Under the pieces are notes generated by a model that was not told where the DNA came from, did no database searches, and was given only the letters and a program-made list of their open reading frames with translations. Of a stretch of DNA of 64,000 nt, positions 32,797 through 41,481 are shown piece after piece. Both the position numbers and the translations under genes were made by a program. Where the stretch lies: contig CAYNWK010000008.1 in the NCBI GenBank assembly GCA_964400875.1, positions 4,204 through 68,203 of the forward strand, in the 5' to 3' direction. The stretch is from CAYNWK01 sp964400875. Lineage in GTDB: Bacteria; Chloroflexota; Anaerolineae; Anaerolineales; UBA4823. Within the stretch, counting starts at the first letter, position 1. Each line of letters starts with the position of its first letter.

Positions 32797-33588
32797 TCAG
32801 AACTGGCGAACCAGCTTAGGCTGCTTGGAAGCCAGCTTCCCAGAAAGATATTGGGCGACCATGTCATCGTCGAAGACGTTGTAGATCACGCGCAAATGCT
32901 CCGGTTTGAAGTCGCTGGCCAGGAAGTTCTTGCCGGTGGCCCGCTGGACGTGCGTGCGCCACTTGCCATCCCGTTCGAAGGTCTCCAATAGGCGCAGCGC
33001 CTCCTGGGCCGAGGCGACCACCGCTTTGCAGGCCACGTCGTGGATGCCATCCTCGGGCGCCAGTTCGGGGACGACCTGGTGGATCACGTCCCCGGCGTCC
33101 GGTTCGGAGACGATGTAATGGAAGGTCGTGCCGGCGTAGGCCGGCTCCATGAAGTAGAAAGGCCAGAACAAGGTCGCCGCGCCGCGGTAGCGCGGTGATA
33201 GGCCCAGGTGCAGGTTGACGGCGTGTCTGGGCAGGCTGGAGAAGAGCGGGTCCTTGATCAGGCCGCAGCCGAAGATCAACACCAGGTCGGGATCGATCTG
33301 CTCCACGAAAGGGACGCTGGCCCGGGCGTTGAGGTCTTCGTCCCCGATCACCAGGGAAGGGCAGTCCGGTTTCACCTGCTCGCCGAAATAGCGTTCCTCG
33401 GCGGCGGCGCGGTTCTCGAAGTGGCGGACGAAGTTATCCCGATCGGTCTCGGACAGCCCGGAAGGAGGCTGGGGGATCAAGTTCTCGCGGTGCTCGACGA
33501 TGGCCCCTGCCAGGGGGAACCGGCGGTGGATGGTGTTGATGTAGTACAGGTGCCGGGGGTGGTCGCCCCCGATCCACAGGATCTTCAT
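32797..33588 (-). CDS. Formyltransferase family protein
   Basis: The 263-residue protein is a formyl_trans_N-type enzyme: the core NLHLGLSPRYRGAATLFWPF segment (HxGLSPxYRG) and GTTFHYIVSEPDAGDVIHQ with the conserved Asp are visible. It lacks the long C-terminal domain of methionyl-tRNA formyltransferase, so it more likely formylates an amino sugar or another amine from 10-formyl-THF. Its ATG overlaps the stop of the DUF4910 gene by 4 nt (ATGA), which implies a shared pathway. Confidence 0.85.
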   Translation of the reverse strand: MKILWIGGDHPRHLYYINTIHRRFPLAGAIVEHRENLIPQPPSGLSETDRDNFVRHFENRAAAEERYFGEQVKPDCPSLVIGDEDLNARASVPFVEQIDPDLVLIFGCGLIKDPLFSSLPRHAVNLHLGLSPRYRGAATLFWPFYFMEPAYAGTTFHYIVSEPDAGDVIHQVVPELAPEDGIHDVACKAVVASAQEALRLLETFERDGKWRTHVQRATGKNFLASDFKPEHLRVIYNVFDDDMVAQYLSGKLASKQPKLVRQF

Positions 33589-35000
33589 GGTTTGTTTACC
33601 TCTACGTCCGGAAGGGGTTCTATCAAGCCGTGTTGGCAGAGCATCTCCGCGGTCTCGGAAAGCTGCTTGAGCGGCAGCTCCGTCCGTTCGGCGACCGTGA
33701 GCAGCGATGTCTCGCCGTCCCCGTAAAACATCAGCCAGCGAATGGCGTCCAGCTGGTCCCCGTAGACGATGTCATCGACCGAAACCCGATAAGCGCGCTG
33801 GCGGTGGTCTTTTTCCAGGTCGAGCGCTCTTTGTTTGATCATCCCGCCGGTCTTGGGGTAGAGGCCGCGCTTGCCCAGCATCGGCTCGCTGTAAGGGTAA
33901 AGCGAGCGGTAAATGCCGTTCAGTTCCATCTTTTCGATCGCCAGCAGATAGAGGTTCAGGCTGTCAACCAGGCTCTCGCTGCTGATGAAGTCCAGGTCGT
34001 CCAGCGAAGTATGGTAGTAGACGTACTCGTAGTACTTGTCTTTGCAGATCGTGCCGATGGGGATGCGGAAGTACGGCGCCGAGTAGTGCGCTTCGTCACT
34101 GCCATTGACGTCGAAGGGGTAGGAAACGTATTCCAGGCCCAATTCAGCGAAGGTTTGGTGGACGGCGCGGTCGATCAGATGGTCCCCAAGGAAGGTGTGC
34201 TTGTAACCGAACTTCCCCGGGCCCGCTACGGTCGTGGGGATGAAGCCGCCGGCCAGAGCGCGCATAGCGGCTTCGTTTTGGGAAAGATAGGCGATCGCGC
34301 CGATGGTCTCCGGCACGATCACGAAGCGGTAGGCATGGCGGGTGGGGCTACTGTTCTGCAGCTCGCGCAGCAAGAGCGCCCACAGGATGATGCCGGACAG
34401 GTTGTCGTTGGCCAGCGAGGGGTGACAGCAGTAGGAGGAGATCAGGAATTCCTGCCCCGAACTGCCAGGGAGCAGCGCCTCACCGTAAGTCAGCGAACCC
34501 GGCTCCAGAGTGGCGTCGATGCGGGCGTGATAGCGGGCTTTGCGATCCAGGCGTTGGTATTGTTCGTGGGTCAGGCAGAAGCCCCAGCTGCGGTTGTAGT
34601 AGGTCGTGCGGTAGGGTATGGCGGTGGGCAGGTCGGGCAAGGTATGCAGGTGGGCGTCGAGCTCATCAAAGGTGAGCGTCTGGTCAACCGGGACGCTGTA
34701 GTTGACCACGTGCAGGTTGCTGTCGGCGAAATCGAGCACCCGCTGACCGTCGGTGGTCTCCAGGTAAGCGCTCCGGATGTTCCATTCGTCTGGGACGGTC
34801 CAATCATAACAAACCGTGCCGGAGGGGATCTCTTTGACCTCAAATTCAGCCACCTCCTGCAGCAGGGCCAGCGTCCGGCGCACGCCATCGCCAGTGATGC
34901 TGCGGCAGATGGGGAAAAGGATTTTGAACAGGGAACTGGCCTCCTCAGCCAGCCCAATTGGCTGGAGGTCTTGCTCGGAAGGACGCTGCGGCAATCGCAT
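33585..35000 (-). CDS. DUF4910 aminopeptidase-like protein
   Basis: A 471-residue protein of the DUF4910/DUF2172 group with an M28-like zinc peptidase core. Metal ligands are expected at the His and Asp of CCHPSLANDNLSG, the Glu of IVPETIGAIAYL and the His of YYHTSLDDLDF; FDVNGSDEAHY is also conserved. The C-terminal 80 residues look like a winged helix (LLTVAERTELPLKQLSETAEML). Such proteins occur in polysaccharide and natural product loci, often beside formyltransferases. Hydrolysis of an amide bond is inferred, not shown. Confidence 0.85.
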   Translation of the reverse strand: MRLPQRPSEQDLQPIGLAEEASSLFKILFPICRSITGDGVRRTLALLQEVAEFEVKEIPSGTVCYDWTVPDEWNIRSAYLETTDGQRVLDFADSNLHVVNYSVPVDQTLTFDELDAHLHTLPDLPTAIPYRTTYYNRSWGFCLTHEQYQRLDRKARYHARIDATLEPGSLTYGEALLPGSSGQEFLISSYCCHPSLANDNLSGIILWALLLRELQNSSPTRHAYRFVIVPETIGAIAYLSQNEAAMRALAGGFIPTTVAGPGKFGYKHTFLGDHLIDRAVHQTFAELGLEYVSYPFDVNGSDEAHYSAPYFRIPIGTICKDKYYEYVYYHTSLDDLDFISSESLVDSLNLYLLAIEKMELNGIYRSLYPYSEPMLGKRGLYPKTGGMIKQRALDLEKDHRQRAYRVSVDDIVYGDQLDAIRWLMFYGDGETSLLTVAERTELPLKQLSETAEMLCQHGLIEPLPDVEVNKP

Positions 35001-35119
35001 GGGGATTCACCTGTAATCTGGTCGAAGTATGGTTGCAGCCCTACCCGATCCAAGACCGTTGAGAGCAGCTTAGCCGATTTTAACCTAAAATATAGAAGAT
35101 ACGTAGTTCAAAGGGAACT

Positions 35120-35158
35120 GGTGGCGTTTTGACGGGCTCAGCCCCCCAAAACGCCACC
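35120..35158. terminator. Long intergenic hairpin
   Basis: GGTGGCGTTTTG (35120-35131) pairs with CAAAACGCCACC (35147-35158), with an inner GGGC/GCCC stem. It lies between the divergent DUF4910 and HEAT-protein genes, upstream of both, so termination of a gene is not its obvious job. Confidence 0.5.
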
Positions 35159-35180
35159 CAATTCAATGAGAAGAGCGTGC

Positions 35181-35936
35181 ATGTCAAAACTTAACTATTA
35201 CCGGGAGATTTTGCGGAGTTTGGAAGATTGGGATGATTTCTTGATGCGGGAATCCGGGCTGCCGGGGCCGCGCGGCAACCTGGAACTGGCCCAGGCTGTC
35301 GCTGAGGAAGGAGATGAAGTCCGGTTTCGACACTACCTGGGTTACACGCCGGAGGCGGCTCCGACCAACACACCGGGCGAGTTCCTGGCTTTTTGCGGTG
35401 TGGTCGGGCTGGGCGCCCTGCTGGCCCGGGGCCGGGTAGACCTGCTTCCCGAGCTGCGTGCTTTCGCCAACGATCCTCGCTGGCGGCTGCGCGAGGCGGT
35501 CGCCATGGCCTTGCAGCGCTGGGGCGACGCCGACATGGATATGCTCCTGGACGAAATGTCCCGCTGGGTTGAGGGTACCTTGCTCGAGCAGCGCGCCGCC
35601 GCTGCCGGACTTTGCGAGCCGCGCCTGCTCGACGATGCGCAGCAGGTCGAGCAGGTACTGGCGATCCTGGACCGCATCACCGTTAACCTGGGCGGGGCCG
35701 CCGACCGGCGGAGCGAGGCTTTCAAGGCGCTGCGCAAGGGCCTGGGCTATTGCTGGAGCGTGGCGGTCGTCGCCCACCCGGAATCCGGGAAGGCTTACAT
35801 GGAGCGCTGGTTCGACAGCCAGGATCGGGATGTGCGCTGGGTGATGCGCGAAAATTTAAAGAAGAAGCGCCTGGCCCGCATGGACGCGGCCTGGACCGCA
35901 GCGTGGCTAGCAAGGTTCGACAGCGGAGGGGGTTGA
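35181..35936 (+). CDS. HEAT-repeat-like protein
   Basis: A 251-residue helical protein. Repeats such as LLPELRAFANDPRWRLREAVAMALQRWG and DRDVRWVMRENLKKKRLARMD resemble HEAT/DNA-alkylation-repeat units. The start is set at MSKLNYYREIL, five codons inside the longest frame. No catalytic motif or family function is recognised. It stands alone and is followed by a hairpin terminator. Confidence 0.7.
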   Translation: MSKLNYYREILRSLEDWDDFLMRESGLPGPRGNLELAQAVAEEGDEVRFRHYLGYTPEAAPTNTPGEFLAFCGVVGLGALLARGRVDLLPELRAFANDPRWRLREAVAMALQRWGDADMDMLLDEMSRWVEGTLLEQRAAAAGLCEPRLLDDAQQVEQVLAILDRITVNLGGAADRRSEAFKALRKGLGYCWSVAVVAHPESGKAYMERWFDSQDRDVRWVMRENLKKKRLARMDAAWTAAWLARFDSGGG

Positions 35937-35970
35937 GCGAGGATCAGCCCTGCCCGCATAACCCGATATG

Positions 35971-36008
35971 GAAAGACCTCCTGCTCGTTGAGAGACAGGA
36001 GGTCTTTC
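35971..36008 (+). terminator. Hairpin terminator after the HEAT-like gene
   Basis: GAAAGACCTCCTG (35971-35983) and CAGGAGGTCTTTC (35996-36008) form a perfect 13-bp stem with a TCTTTC end, shortly after the stop codon. Confidence 0.7.
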
Positions 36009-36106
36009 GTTGGGAGGAAGAGATGGATAGGTTAAACGCCCGCTGCAAGTCCCATAACGGGGACAGGTAAATCGTTCTGCCTCGCGGCAGCCCAGATTTG
36101 ACCGGT

Positions 36107-36931
36107 CTATTTGCGGCGGGTGCGTACCTGCAAAGCGTAAACGGTCAGGGCGTACATGGCGAGGGCCAGAAGCAGGCAGGCTAAAATGCCCTGCCAGATG
36201 GCCGCCGCCTCCCAACCGGTGTTAATCAAACTGCGCATGGCTTCCAGCACGTACGTGATCGGGTTTAAACGGGCGGCGGTCTCCAGCCAGCCGTCGAGCA
36301 GCTCGATGGGCACGAAGGTCGGCGCCAGGAAGGTCAGCGGGAAGAAGATGAAGCTGGCTCCCTGGGTGGCGGCCGCGCTGCCGCTGCCCAAAGCCGCCGA
36401 GACGGTGAATCCGGCAAACCCGGTGCCTAAAAGCACCGCCAGGCCGATGACTGCCAGCAGCCCGAGGGCCCCGGTGGCCGTTTCCAACCCCAGGAGGAGG
36501 GCCACGCCGACCACCAGGCTGGCTTGCAGGCCCAGAATCATGGCGCCGGACAGGATGACGCCCAGCAGCAAAGCCGCCCGGCTGGCGGGGGTGAGCAGCA
36601 GCTTGTCAAAATAACCGCTCTCGATGTCGCGCACCAGGTTTTGAGCGGCGATGCCCGCCCCGGACAGCGAGGCGCTGACGATGGACAGCGGCAAAATAAA
36701 GCCCAGGTAGCCGCCTTTTAAATTGGGGATGAATCCAGCCGCGGTGCCCAGGGTCGATTCGTAAATCACCAGGAAAAAGACGCTGATAGCGATCGGCGGC
36801 AGCAGCGCGGAGGGGGTGCGGAAGATGGTGACCAGGCTGCGCCAGGTCATCAGCGCAATTTGGGCCGGCAGGCTGGTCTTCTGAATTTGTTTCTGTCCGG
36901 GGAGCGCCCGGGTGAGTTCTTGGGTGGCCAT
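36107..36931 (-). CDS. ABC-2 type exporter permease
   Basis: A 274-residue membrane protein with six hydrophobic helices of the ABC-2/DrrB family. The typical features are TWRSLVTIFRTPSALLPPIAISVFFLVIYES at the start and RLNPITYVLEAMRSLINTGW near the end (the NPxTY.xE.xR signature). It forms the channel of an exporter with the upstream ATPase. DrrAB-like systems pump drugs or polymers. Confidence 0.9.
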   Translation of the reverse strand: MATQELTRALPGQKQIQKTSLPAQIALMTWRSLVTIFRTPSALLPPIAISVFFLVIYESTLGTAAGFIPNLKGGYLGFILPLSIVSASLSGAGIAAQNLVRDIESGYFDKLLLTPASRAALLLGVILSGAMILGLQASLVVGVALLLGLETATGALGLLAVIGLAVLLGTGFAGFTVSAALGSGSAAATQGASFIFFPLTFLAPTFVPIELLDGWLETAARLNPITYVLEAMRSLINTGWEAAAIWQGILACLLLALAMYALTVYALQVRTRRK

Positions 36932-36963
36932 AGGTGAATAATTCCTTTTGCGGGTAGCTGCGC

Positions 36964-37935
36964 TCAGGCTGCCTGAGCGGCGGGCGTCTCTTTTGTTTGC
37001 AGGCGCTCCCCGGTGACCTGCAGGAAAACGTCGTCCAGGGATGGTTGGGTCAGGGTGATGGATAAGGGCCGGATCTCTGCCTGCTCCAAGCGGTAGATCA
37101 CCGCCGGGATCGCTTCCGCGGCCTGCTGCATGTACAAGCGCACAATGTCCCGGTCGGCCTGGATGCTTTCTCCCATGCCGCTCAGCTGCTGGCGAGCAAC
37201 CTCGGCTTCCTGGCGGTCTTCGAAAGCCAGGTTGATCGACTCGCTGCCTACATCAACTTTAAGCCTGGCAGGCGAGCCCTGCTTGGCGATGGCCCCCTCG
37301 TTGATGATGGCGACCACGTCTGCTAGTTCGTCGGCTTCTTCCAGGTACTGGGTAGTCAGGAAGATGGTCATGCCCAGGCTGCGGTTGAGCCGGCGGACCT
37401 CCTCCCATACATCGCGCCGGCTGGCCGGGTCGAGGCCGGTGGTCGGCTCATCCAGGAAGAGGATCTCCGGTTCGTGGACCAGCGCCAGGGCCAGGTCCAG
37501 CCGGCGGCGCATGCCGCCGCTGAAGGTACTCACCCGGCGATCGGCGGCTTCGGTCAGACGGACCAACTCGAGCAGCTCGCCGCCGCGGGCCTGCGCCTGC
37601 GACCGGTTCATACCGAAGAGCTGCCCTTGCAGGGTGAGCATCTCCATGGGTTTCATCAAGGGGTCCAGGCCGATCTCCTGAAGGGCCACGCCGGCGATGC
37701 GGCGCACCTGGGCGGCCTCTTCGATGACGTCATAGCCGCCTACGAAGGCCGCACCTGAAGTGGGCAGAGCCAGGGTGGTCAGGATCTTGATCGTGGTGCT
37801 CTTGCCCGCCCCATTAGGGCCTAAAAAGCCGAAAACGCTGCCGGACTCCACCTTGAAGGAGACGTCGTCAACGGCCAGGATCTCGCCGTTGTAGCGTTTG
37901 GTCAGGTTTTCGACAATGATTTCTCGGTTTGTCAT
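36964..37935 (-). CDS. ABC exporter ATPase, DrrA-like
   Basis: The 323-residue protein has Walker A GPNGAGKST (about 39-47), the signature STFSGGMRRRLDLALAL, Walker B ILFLDEPTTGLD and the switch His region (TIFLTTQYLEEAD). The C-terminal extension with LSITLTQPSLDDVFLQVTGE is typical of daunorubicin-resistance ATPases. It powers the permease encoded 32 nt downstream. A near-consensus promoter lies about 70 nt upstream. Confidence 0.93.
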   Translation of the reverse strand: MTNREIIVENLTKRYNGEILAVDDVSFKVESGSVFGFLGPNGAGKSTTIKILTTLALPTSGAAFVGGYDVIEEAAQVRRIAGVALQEIGLDPLMKPMEMLTLQGQLFGMNRSQAQARGGELLELVRLTEAADRRVSTFSGGMRRRLDLALALVHEPEILFLDEPTTGLDPASRRDVWEEVRRLNRSLGMTIFLTTQYLEEADELADVVAIINEGAIAKQGSPARLKVDVGSESINLAFEDRQEAEVARQQLSGMGESIQADRDIVRLYMQQAAEAIPAVIYRLEQAEIRPLSITLTQPSLDDVFLQVTGERLQTKETPAAQAA

Positions 37936-38007
37936 ATGCAGAGTTCCTGCTAGTCTGGTAGTCTTGAGTTTTTGTGGGGTCTCCGTGCTGCCCCGTTGAC
38001 GAAGACA

Positions 38008-38036
38008 AGTTTAGCAGAAAACCACCAGTTTGTCAA
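38008..38036 (-). promoter_or_regulatory. Predicted promoter of the DrrAB-type exporter
   Basis: On the minus strand TTGACA (38036-38031) and TAAACT (38013-38008) are exactly 17 nt apart, about 70 nt before the ATPase gene. The surrounding sequence is more AT-rich than the genes. Confidence 0.65.
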
Positions 38037-38213
38037 GGAAATCTATGCAATTCTTGTACAATTATTATCCTTAGTACCGGTTACGGAGATTTTGTGGTGG
38101 TCATTACATTATTGAACAAAGGGAACACAAATTACGCAAATAAATCACGAATAATCACTAAACCTTGAAAACACGTATAATTTAAAATAGAAGTTAAGCA
38201 GTTTACGAGGGAA
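38037..38213. other. AT-rich intergenic sequence before the gap
   Basis: No gene is visible. The stretch is much richer in A and T than its neighbours and could hold promoters, but none is convincing. Confidence 0.4.
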
Positions 38214-38365
38214 TCGGGGGGTGGGGTGTTGGGGGGGGGGGGGGCCACAAAACCACCCCCCCCCCGCNNNNNNNNNNTTTTATTCTTTCTTGGTTGTGTG
38301 TGTGTGGTGTTGGGGGGGGGTTTTGGGCGCTCCCCCCCCCCCAAAAACCCCCCCCGACTCTCCCC
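38214..38365. other. Assembly gap with low-complexity flanks
   Basis: Ten N bases (38268-38277) lie between long G and C homopolymers and a short TG repeat (38294-38310). Such runs are unlike the rest of the window and look like low-quality read ends joined by scaffolding. The two sides may not be adjacent in the genome. Confidence 0.9.
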
Positions 38366-38429
38366 CAAGTGCGTACGTCTAATAAAAGTTGTTTAATGAT
38401 TTCTGACCAGGAAAGGCCGCTATCCCGCT

Positions 38430-38849
38430 ATGTCCCCATCCAACTCAAACTACCCCATACTTGAACTGCGCGTCGCGCTCACAGTCCGCGATTACGAACG
38501 ATCGGTGAAGTTCTACTGCGATGGGCTCGGCATCGAATCTGCCCAGTTCTGGGATAACGACCAGGGCCAGGCGCTGATCCTTAATATGGGCAAGGCCACG
38601 CTGGAGATCTTTGACGAAGCCCAGGCAGAGACGATCGACCGGATCGAAGCCGGAAGGCGGGTCAGCGGACAGGTTCGCTTTGCGCTGCAGGTGCCGGACT
38701 TGAAGGCGGCGATGGAGCGGCTGCTCGACCACGGCGCGACCCTTGTGCACCCGCCCGTCGTTACCCCGTGGGGGGATCACAACGTGCGGATGCAGGACCC
38801 CGACGGCATGCAGATTACGCTCTTCCAGGTATCTGGTGAGAACGAATAA
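38430..38849 (+). CDS. VOC/glyoxalase-fold protein
   Basis: A 139-residue vicinal oxygen chelate protein: ELRVALTVRDYERSVKFYCDGLG at the start, QVRFALQVPDLKAAMERLLDHGA for module 2, and NVRMQDPDGMQITLFQ at the end. The usual C-terminal metal Glu is replaced by Gln or Thr here, so it may be a binding rather than catalytic member. It is 2 nt from the cyclase gene, which suggests a joint role. It is the first gene after the assembly gap. Confidence 0.85.
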   Translation: MSPSNSNYPILELRVALTVRDYERSVKFYCDGLGIESAQFWDNDQGQALILNMGKATLEIFDEAQAETIDRIEAGRRVSGQVRFALQVPDLKAAMERLLDHGATLVHPPVVTPWGDHNVRMQDPDGMQITLFQVSGENE

Positions 38850-38851
38850 GC

Positions 38852-39547
38852 ATGCCCGAGATCATCGATCTGAGTCAGGAGATCTTCACGGGCATGCCCG
38901 TCTTTCCCGGCCTGCCGGAAGTGGCGATCAGCGTACACATTTCCCACGAACAATGGGACGGCATCACCGACAGCGAGGTCGTCACGCCCGCCGTGAACCG
39001 GCTGGAACTGGGAGAGCACACCGGCACGCACGTCGATGCGCTCAACCACATGGGACGCCAGTACCGGGGACAATCCATTGACACGATGCCGCTGATGACC
39101 TTTTACACGGAGGGCATCTGTCTAGACCTGTCGCATAAAGGCTTGCGGGAATTGATCGAGCCCGTTGACCTGAAAGGCGCTCTATCCGATGCCGGACTCG
39201 ATATCAAGCACGGGGATACCGTCTTGCTGTACACGGATCACTACCGCTATGCATATGGCACGGATGATTGGCATCACGGGCCCGGGGTCAGCGCGGCGGC
39301 CGCGCGCTGGCTGGGACAGCAAGGGATCGCTGCTTTTGGGGTCGAAACGTTAGCGCCGGGCGTGATCGACGTTTCGAACAAGGAAGTCCATCGGATCTGC
39401 GGAGAGCTGGGCTTTACGCACTATGAGAACCTGATCAACCTGCACCGGCTGATCGGGCGAGGGCGCTTCCGCTTCATCGGCCTGCCGTTGAAAATCCGCG
39501 GCGGGACCGGGTCGCCGGTGCGGGCGGTTGCTGTCTTCGAGGGGTGA
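38852..39547 (+). CDS. Cyclase / kynurenine formamidase-like hydrolase
   Basis: A 231-residue protein of the metal-dependent cyclase family. The signature HTGTHVDALNH (residues 56-66, with H56, H60, D62 and H66) binds zinc or manganese; IDLSQEIFTGMPVFPG at the start and HGPGVSAAAARWLGQQG also fit. Members hydrolyse N-formylkynurenine, isatin or other amides, or act in polyketide cyclisation. No tryptophan pathway gene is nearby, so the substrate is open. Confidence 0.88.
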   Translation: MPEIIDLSQEIFTGMPVFPGLPEVAISVHISHEQWDGITDSEVVTPAVNRLELGEHTGTHVDALNHMGRQYRGQSIDTMPLMTFYTEGICLDLSHKGLRELIEPVDLKGALSDAGLDIKHGDTVLLYTDHYRYAYGTDDWHHGPGVSAAAARWLGQQGIAAFGVETLAPGVIDVSNKEVHRICGELGFTHYENLINLHRLIGRGRFRFIGLPLKIRGGTGSPVRAVAVFEG

Positions 39548-39602
39548 TCTGGATATTACGAGCTGCTACAGAGCTCATAATCTCACGTGGAGGGTAAACT
39601 TG

Positions 39603-39953
39603 ATGAAATGGGACGAGATCCTGCCTGTGCTGGTCTCCATCGTGGTGATCGTGCTGGTGGCCGTGCTCCGGCGGCAGAGCGAGCTGGCCGCCGCCATCAC
39701 AGCGACCATGCCGCTCAACGCTCCCCTCGGGTTGTGGATCGTGTACGCTGCCGCGGAAGGGGAGCGCGGTTCGGTCACCCGTTTCACCTCCGGGATGGTG
39801 GTAGGCATACTGCCCAGCCTGGGTTTTCTCCTGGTCGTCTGGCTGGCTGCGCGGGCCGGGATGCGGCTGGCGCCCATGATCGTGTTGGGCTACGCGGCCT
39901 GGGGGATCGGCCTGGGGGCGCTGCTGCTGGTCCGGCGATTGTTGGCAGGATAA
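39603..39953 (+). CDS. Small integral membrane protein (DUF3147/GlpM-like)
   Basis: A 116-residue protein with four hydrophobic helices (LPVLVSIVVIVLVAVL, TMPLNAPLGLWIVYAA, FTSGMVVGILPSLGFLLVVWLA, APMIVLGYAAWGIGLGALLLV). The layout resembles the GlpM/DUF3147 group; the match is weak. GGAGG lies upstream of MKWDEILPV, so this start is preferred to the longer frame that overlaps the cyclase gene. Confidence 0.65.
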   Translation: MKWDEILPVLVSIVVIVLVAVLRRQSELAAAITATMPLNAPLGLWIVYAAAEGERGSVTRFTSGMVVGILPSLGFLLVVWLAARAGMRLAPMIVLGYAAWGIGLGALLLVRRLLAG

Positions 39954-40007
39954 ACCAGCCAGCTCACGGGTAAGCGTTAAGTGATTTAGAGGGGCGCATG
40001 CAAGAAA

Positions 40008-40172
40008 GTGGACCTTCGAATAGCCTCCTGGTGGGCTCGGGTCAGTACGGTGAGCTGGTTCATCGGCTTGAGCGGCTACTTTGGGAATCTGCTGGTCGGC
40101 GCGCTCGCCGGTAAATTCTCCGCGCTGGCCCTCATGCTCATGTCCTGGCTGGAGTTGACCGCACGAGGCTGA
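40008..40172 (+). CDS. Possible small membrane peptide or gene remnant
   Basis: A GTG-started frame of 54 codons gives a hydrophobic peptide (VSWFIGLSGYFGNLLVGALAG, then FSALALMLMSWLEL). It lies between the DUF3147-like and acyltransferase genes and could be the degraded end of another copy of the former. No clear ribosome binding site precedes it. Confidence 0.3.
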   Translation: MDLRIASWWARVSTVSWFIGLSGYFGNLLVGALAGKFSALALMLMSWLELTARG

Positions 40173-40182
40173 TGAGGCGAAA

Positions 40183-41064
40183 ATGAAGCCGGGCAGCGCA
40201 CAGGTCTCCTCCTTGCAACGCTACATTCTGGAAGAAGTCTTTATCGCTTTTGGCCTTCCGAAAGGGGCATGGCAGCGCGGCATCCTGGCGCCGCTCTTCT
40301 GGCTGCCGACCCGCCGATTTGCGCGGCTGGCGGCCCAAGTGGACAACCAGGTGGCCAGCTACGGGCTGCAGGAAGCGGCGCGCTGCAACCTGAGCCGCTT
40401 CGTGCGGGGTGTAGAGGTTTGCGGCGCCGAGCGGATCCCCCAAGAGGGACCCCTGGTGATCGCCGCCAACCATCCAGGCGCGGCCGACTCGCTGGCGCTT
40501 CTCGCCAGCATACCCCGGGACGATCTGCAGGTGGTCGCCAGCGGGATCCCTTTCTTGCGGAGCCTGCCCCACGCCAGACGCTACTTCCTCTACGCCGACC
40601 CCGATCCACACCAGCGCATGCTGGTATTCCGCGCCATGCTGGGCAAACTTGAGAGCGGCGGCTCGCTGCTGCTCTTCGCCAGCCAGGACGTAGACCCGGA
40701 CCCGGCGCTGATGATGGGCGCAGCCGAAGCCCTGAAAAGATGGTCATCCAGCGTGGCCCTGTGCATGCAGCGCGTGCCCACCGCTCGCCTGGTGATCGCC
40801 ATCGCCAGCGGAGTGCTCGCCCAGCGGTGGATGCGCAGCCCTGTGATCCGCATGCGCAGGAGCACCATTGCCCAACAAAAATTGGCCGAATTCCTGCAGA
40901 TCAGCCAGCAGATGCTGCTGGGCGGGGATTTCGGCCTTACCCCACGATTGACTTTTGGGGAACCCTGCGGCCTCGAAGACCTGGGCGGTGGGAGCACGGC
41001 AGCGTTGATGGAGGCGGTGATCGCCAGAGCGAAGGGCGTCTTAAACGAGCACCTATCCGATTAG
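40183..41064 (+). CDS. PlsC-like lysophospholipid acyltransferase
   Basis: The 293-residue protein has the acyltransferase motif NHPGAADSLALLA (HxxxxD) after a helical N-terminal part. The second motif, normally FPEGTRS, reads FASQDVDPDP, so the glycerophosphate-binding site is altered. Acyl transfer to a lysophospholipid or similar acceptor at the membrane is expected. It lies upstream of a small membrane protein and a methyltransferase on the same strand. Confidence 0.8.
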   Translation: MKPGSAQVSSLQRYILEEVFIAFGLPKGAWQRGILAPLFWLPTRRFARLAAQVDNQVASYGLQEAARCNLSRFVRGVEVCGAERIPQEGPLVIAANHPGAADSLALLASIPRDDLQVVASGIPFLRSLPHARRYFLYADPDPHQRMLVFRAMLGKLESGGSLLLFASQDVDPDPALMMGAAEALKRWSSSVALCMQRVPTARLVIAIASGVLAQRWMRSPVIRMRRSTIAQQKLAEFLQISQQMLLGGDFGLTPRLTFGEPCGLEDLGGGSTAALMEAVIARAKGVLNEHLSD

Positions 41065-41135
41065 AGCCTTTGAAAGCCATAGCCGGGCGAGTATAATGGA
41101 GCGAATATCAATCCTCTCGGGGGGAGTCCACCCGC

Positions 41136-41480
41136 ATGAACCGATTCAAATCCCTGCCGTTTCTCAGCCTGTTCATCCTGGGGCTCGTGCAATGCCTGCT
41201 GGTCTTCATGATCCTGACCTCGATTTACGGGACGATGCAAGTCCAGATCGCCCGAACCCAGGGCCTGGAGATCACCCCGCTAGAAGGTGCCCGGCTGGTG
41301 ATCGAGCGCGGCTGGGACATCGCCCAGGAAGCCTGGGGACGTCTGGTCGAAGGCGATCTACCGGGTCTATTTCAATCCTTGAAGGGGCTGTTCGGCGCGG
41401 CGCCCGCAGAGCCGGGGACAGCCGCCCGGGCAGCGATTACTCCGGTGAAGGCTAACGGCCTGAGCCGCATAGGAGCGTAA
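41136..41480 (+). CDS. Hypothetical single-pass membrane protein
   Basis: A 114-residue protein with one N-terminal helix (FLSLFILGLVQCLLVFMILTS) and a soluble helical part (GARLVIERGWDIAQEAWGRLVE). No family is recognised. GGGGGAG precedes the ATG. Its stop is 1 nt before the methyltransferase start, so they are co-translated. Confidence 0.65.
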   Translation: MNRFKSLPFLSLFILGLVQCLLVFMILTSIYGTMQVQIARTQGLEITPLEGARLVIERGWDIAQEAWGRLVEGDLPGLFQSLKGLFGAAPAEPGTAARAAITPVKANGLSRIGA

Positions 41481-41481
41481 G

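Noticed and set aside
33630..35132. Plus-strand open frame of 500 codons
   Set aside because: Antisense to the DUF4910 gene; no recognisable motif.
38294..38310. TG microsatellite as a biological repeat
   Set aside because: It adjoins the N gap and homopolymers, so an assembly artefact is more likely.
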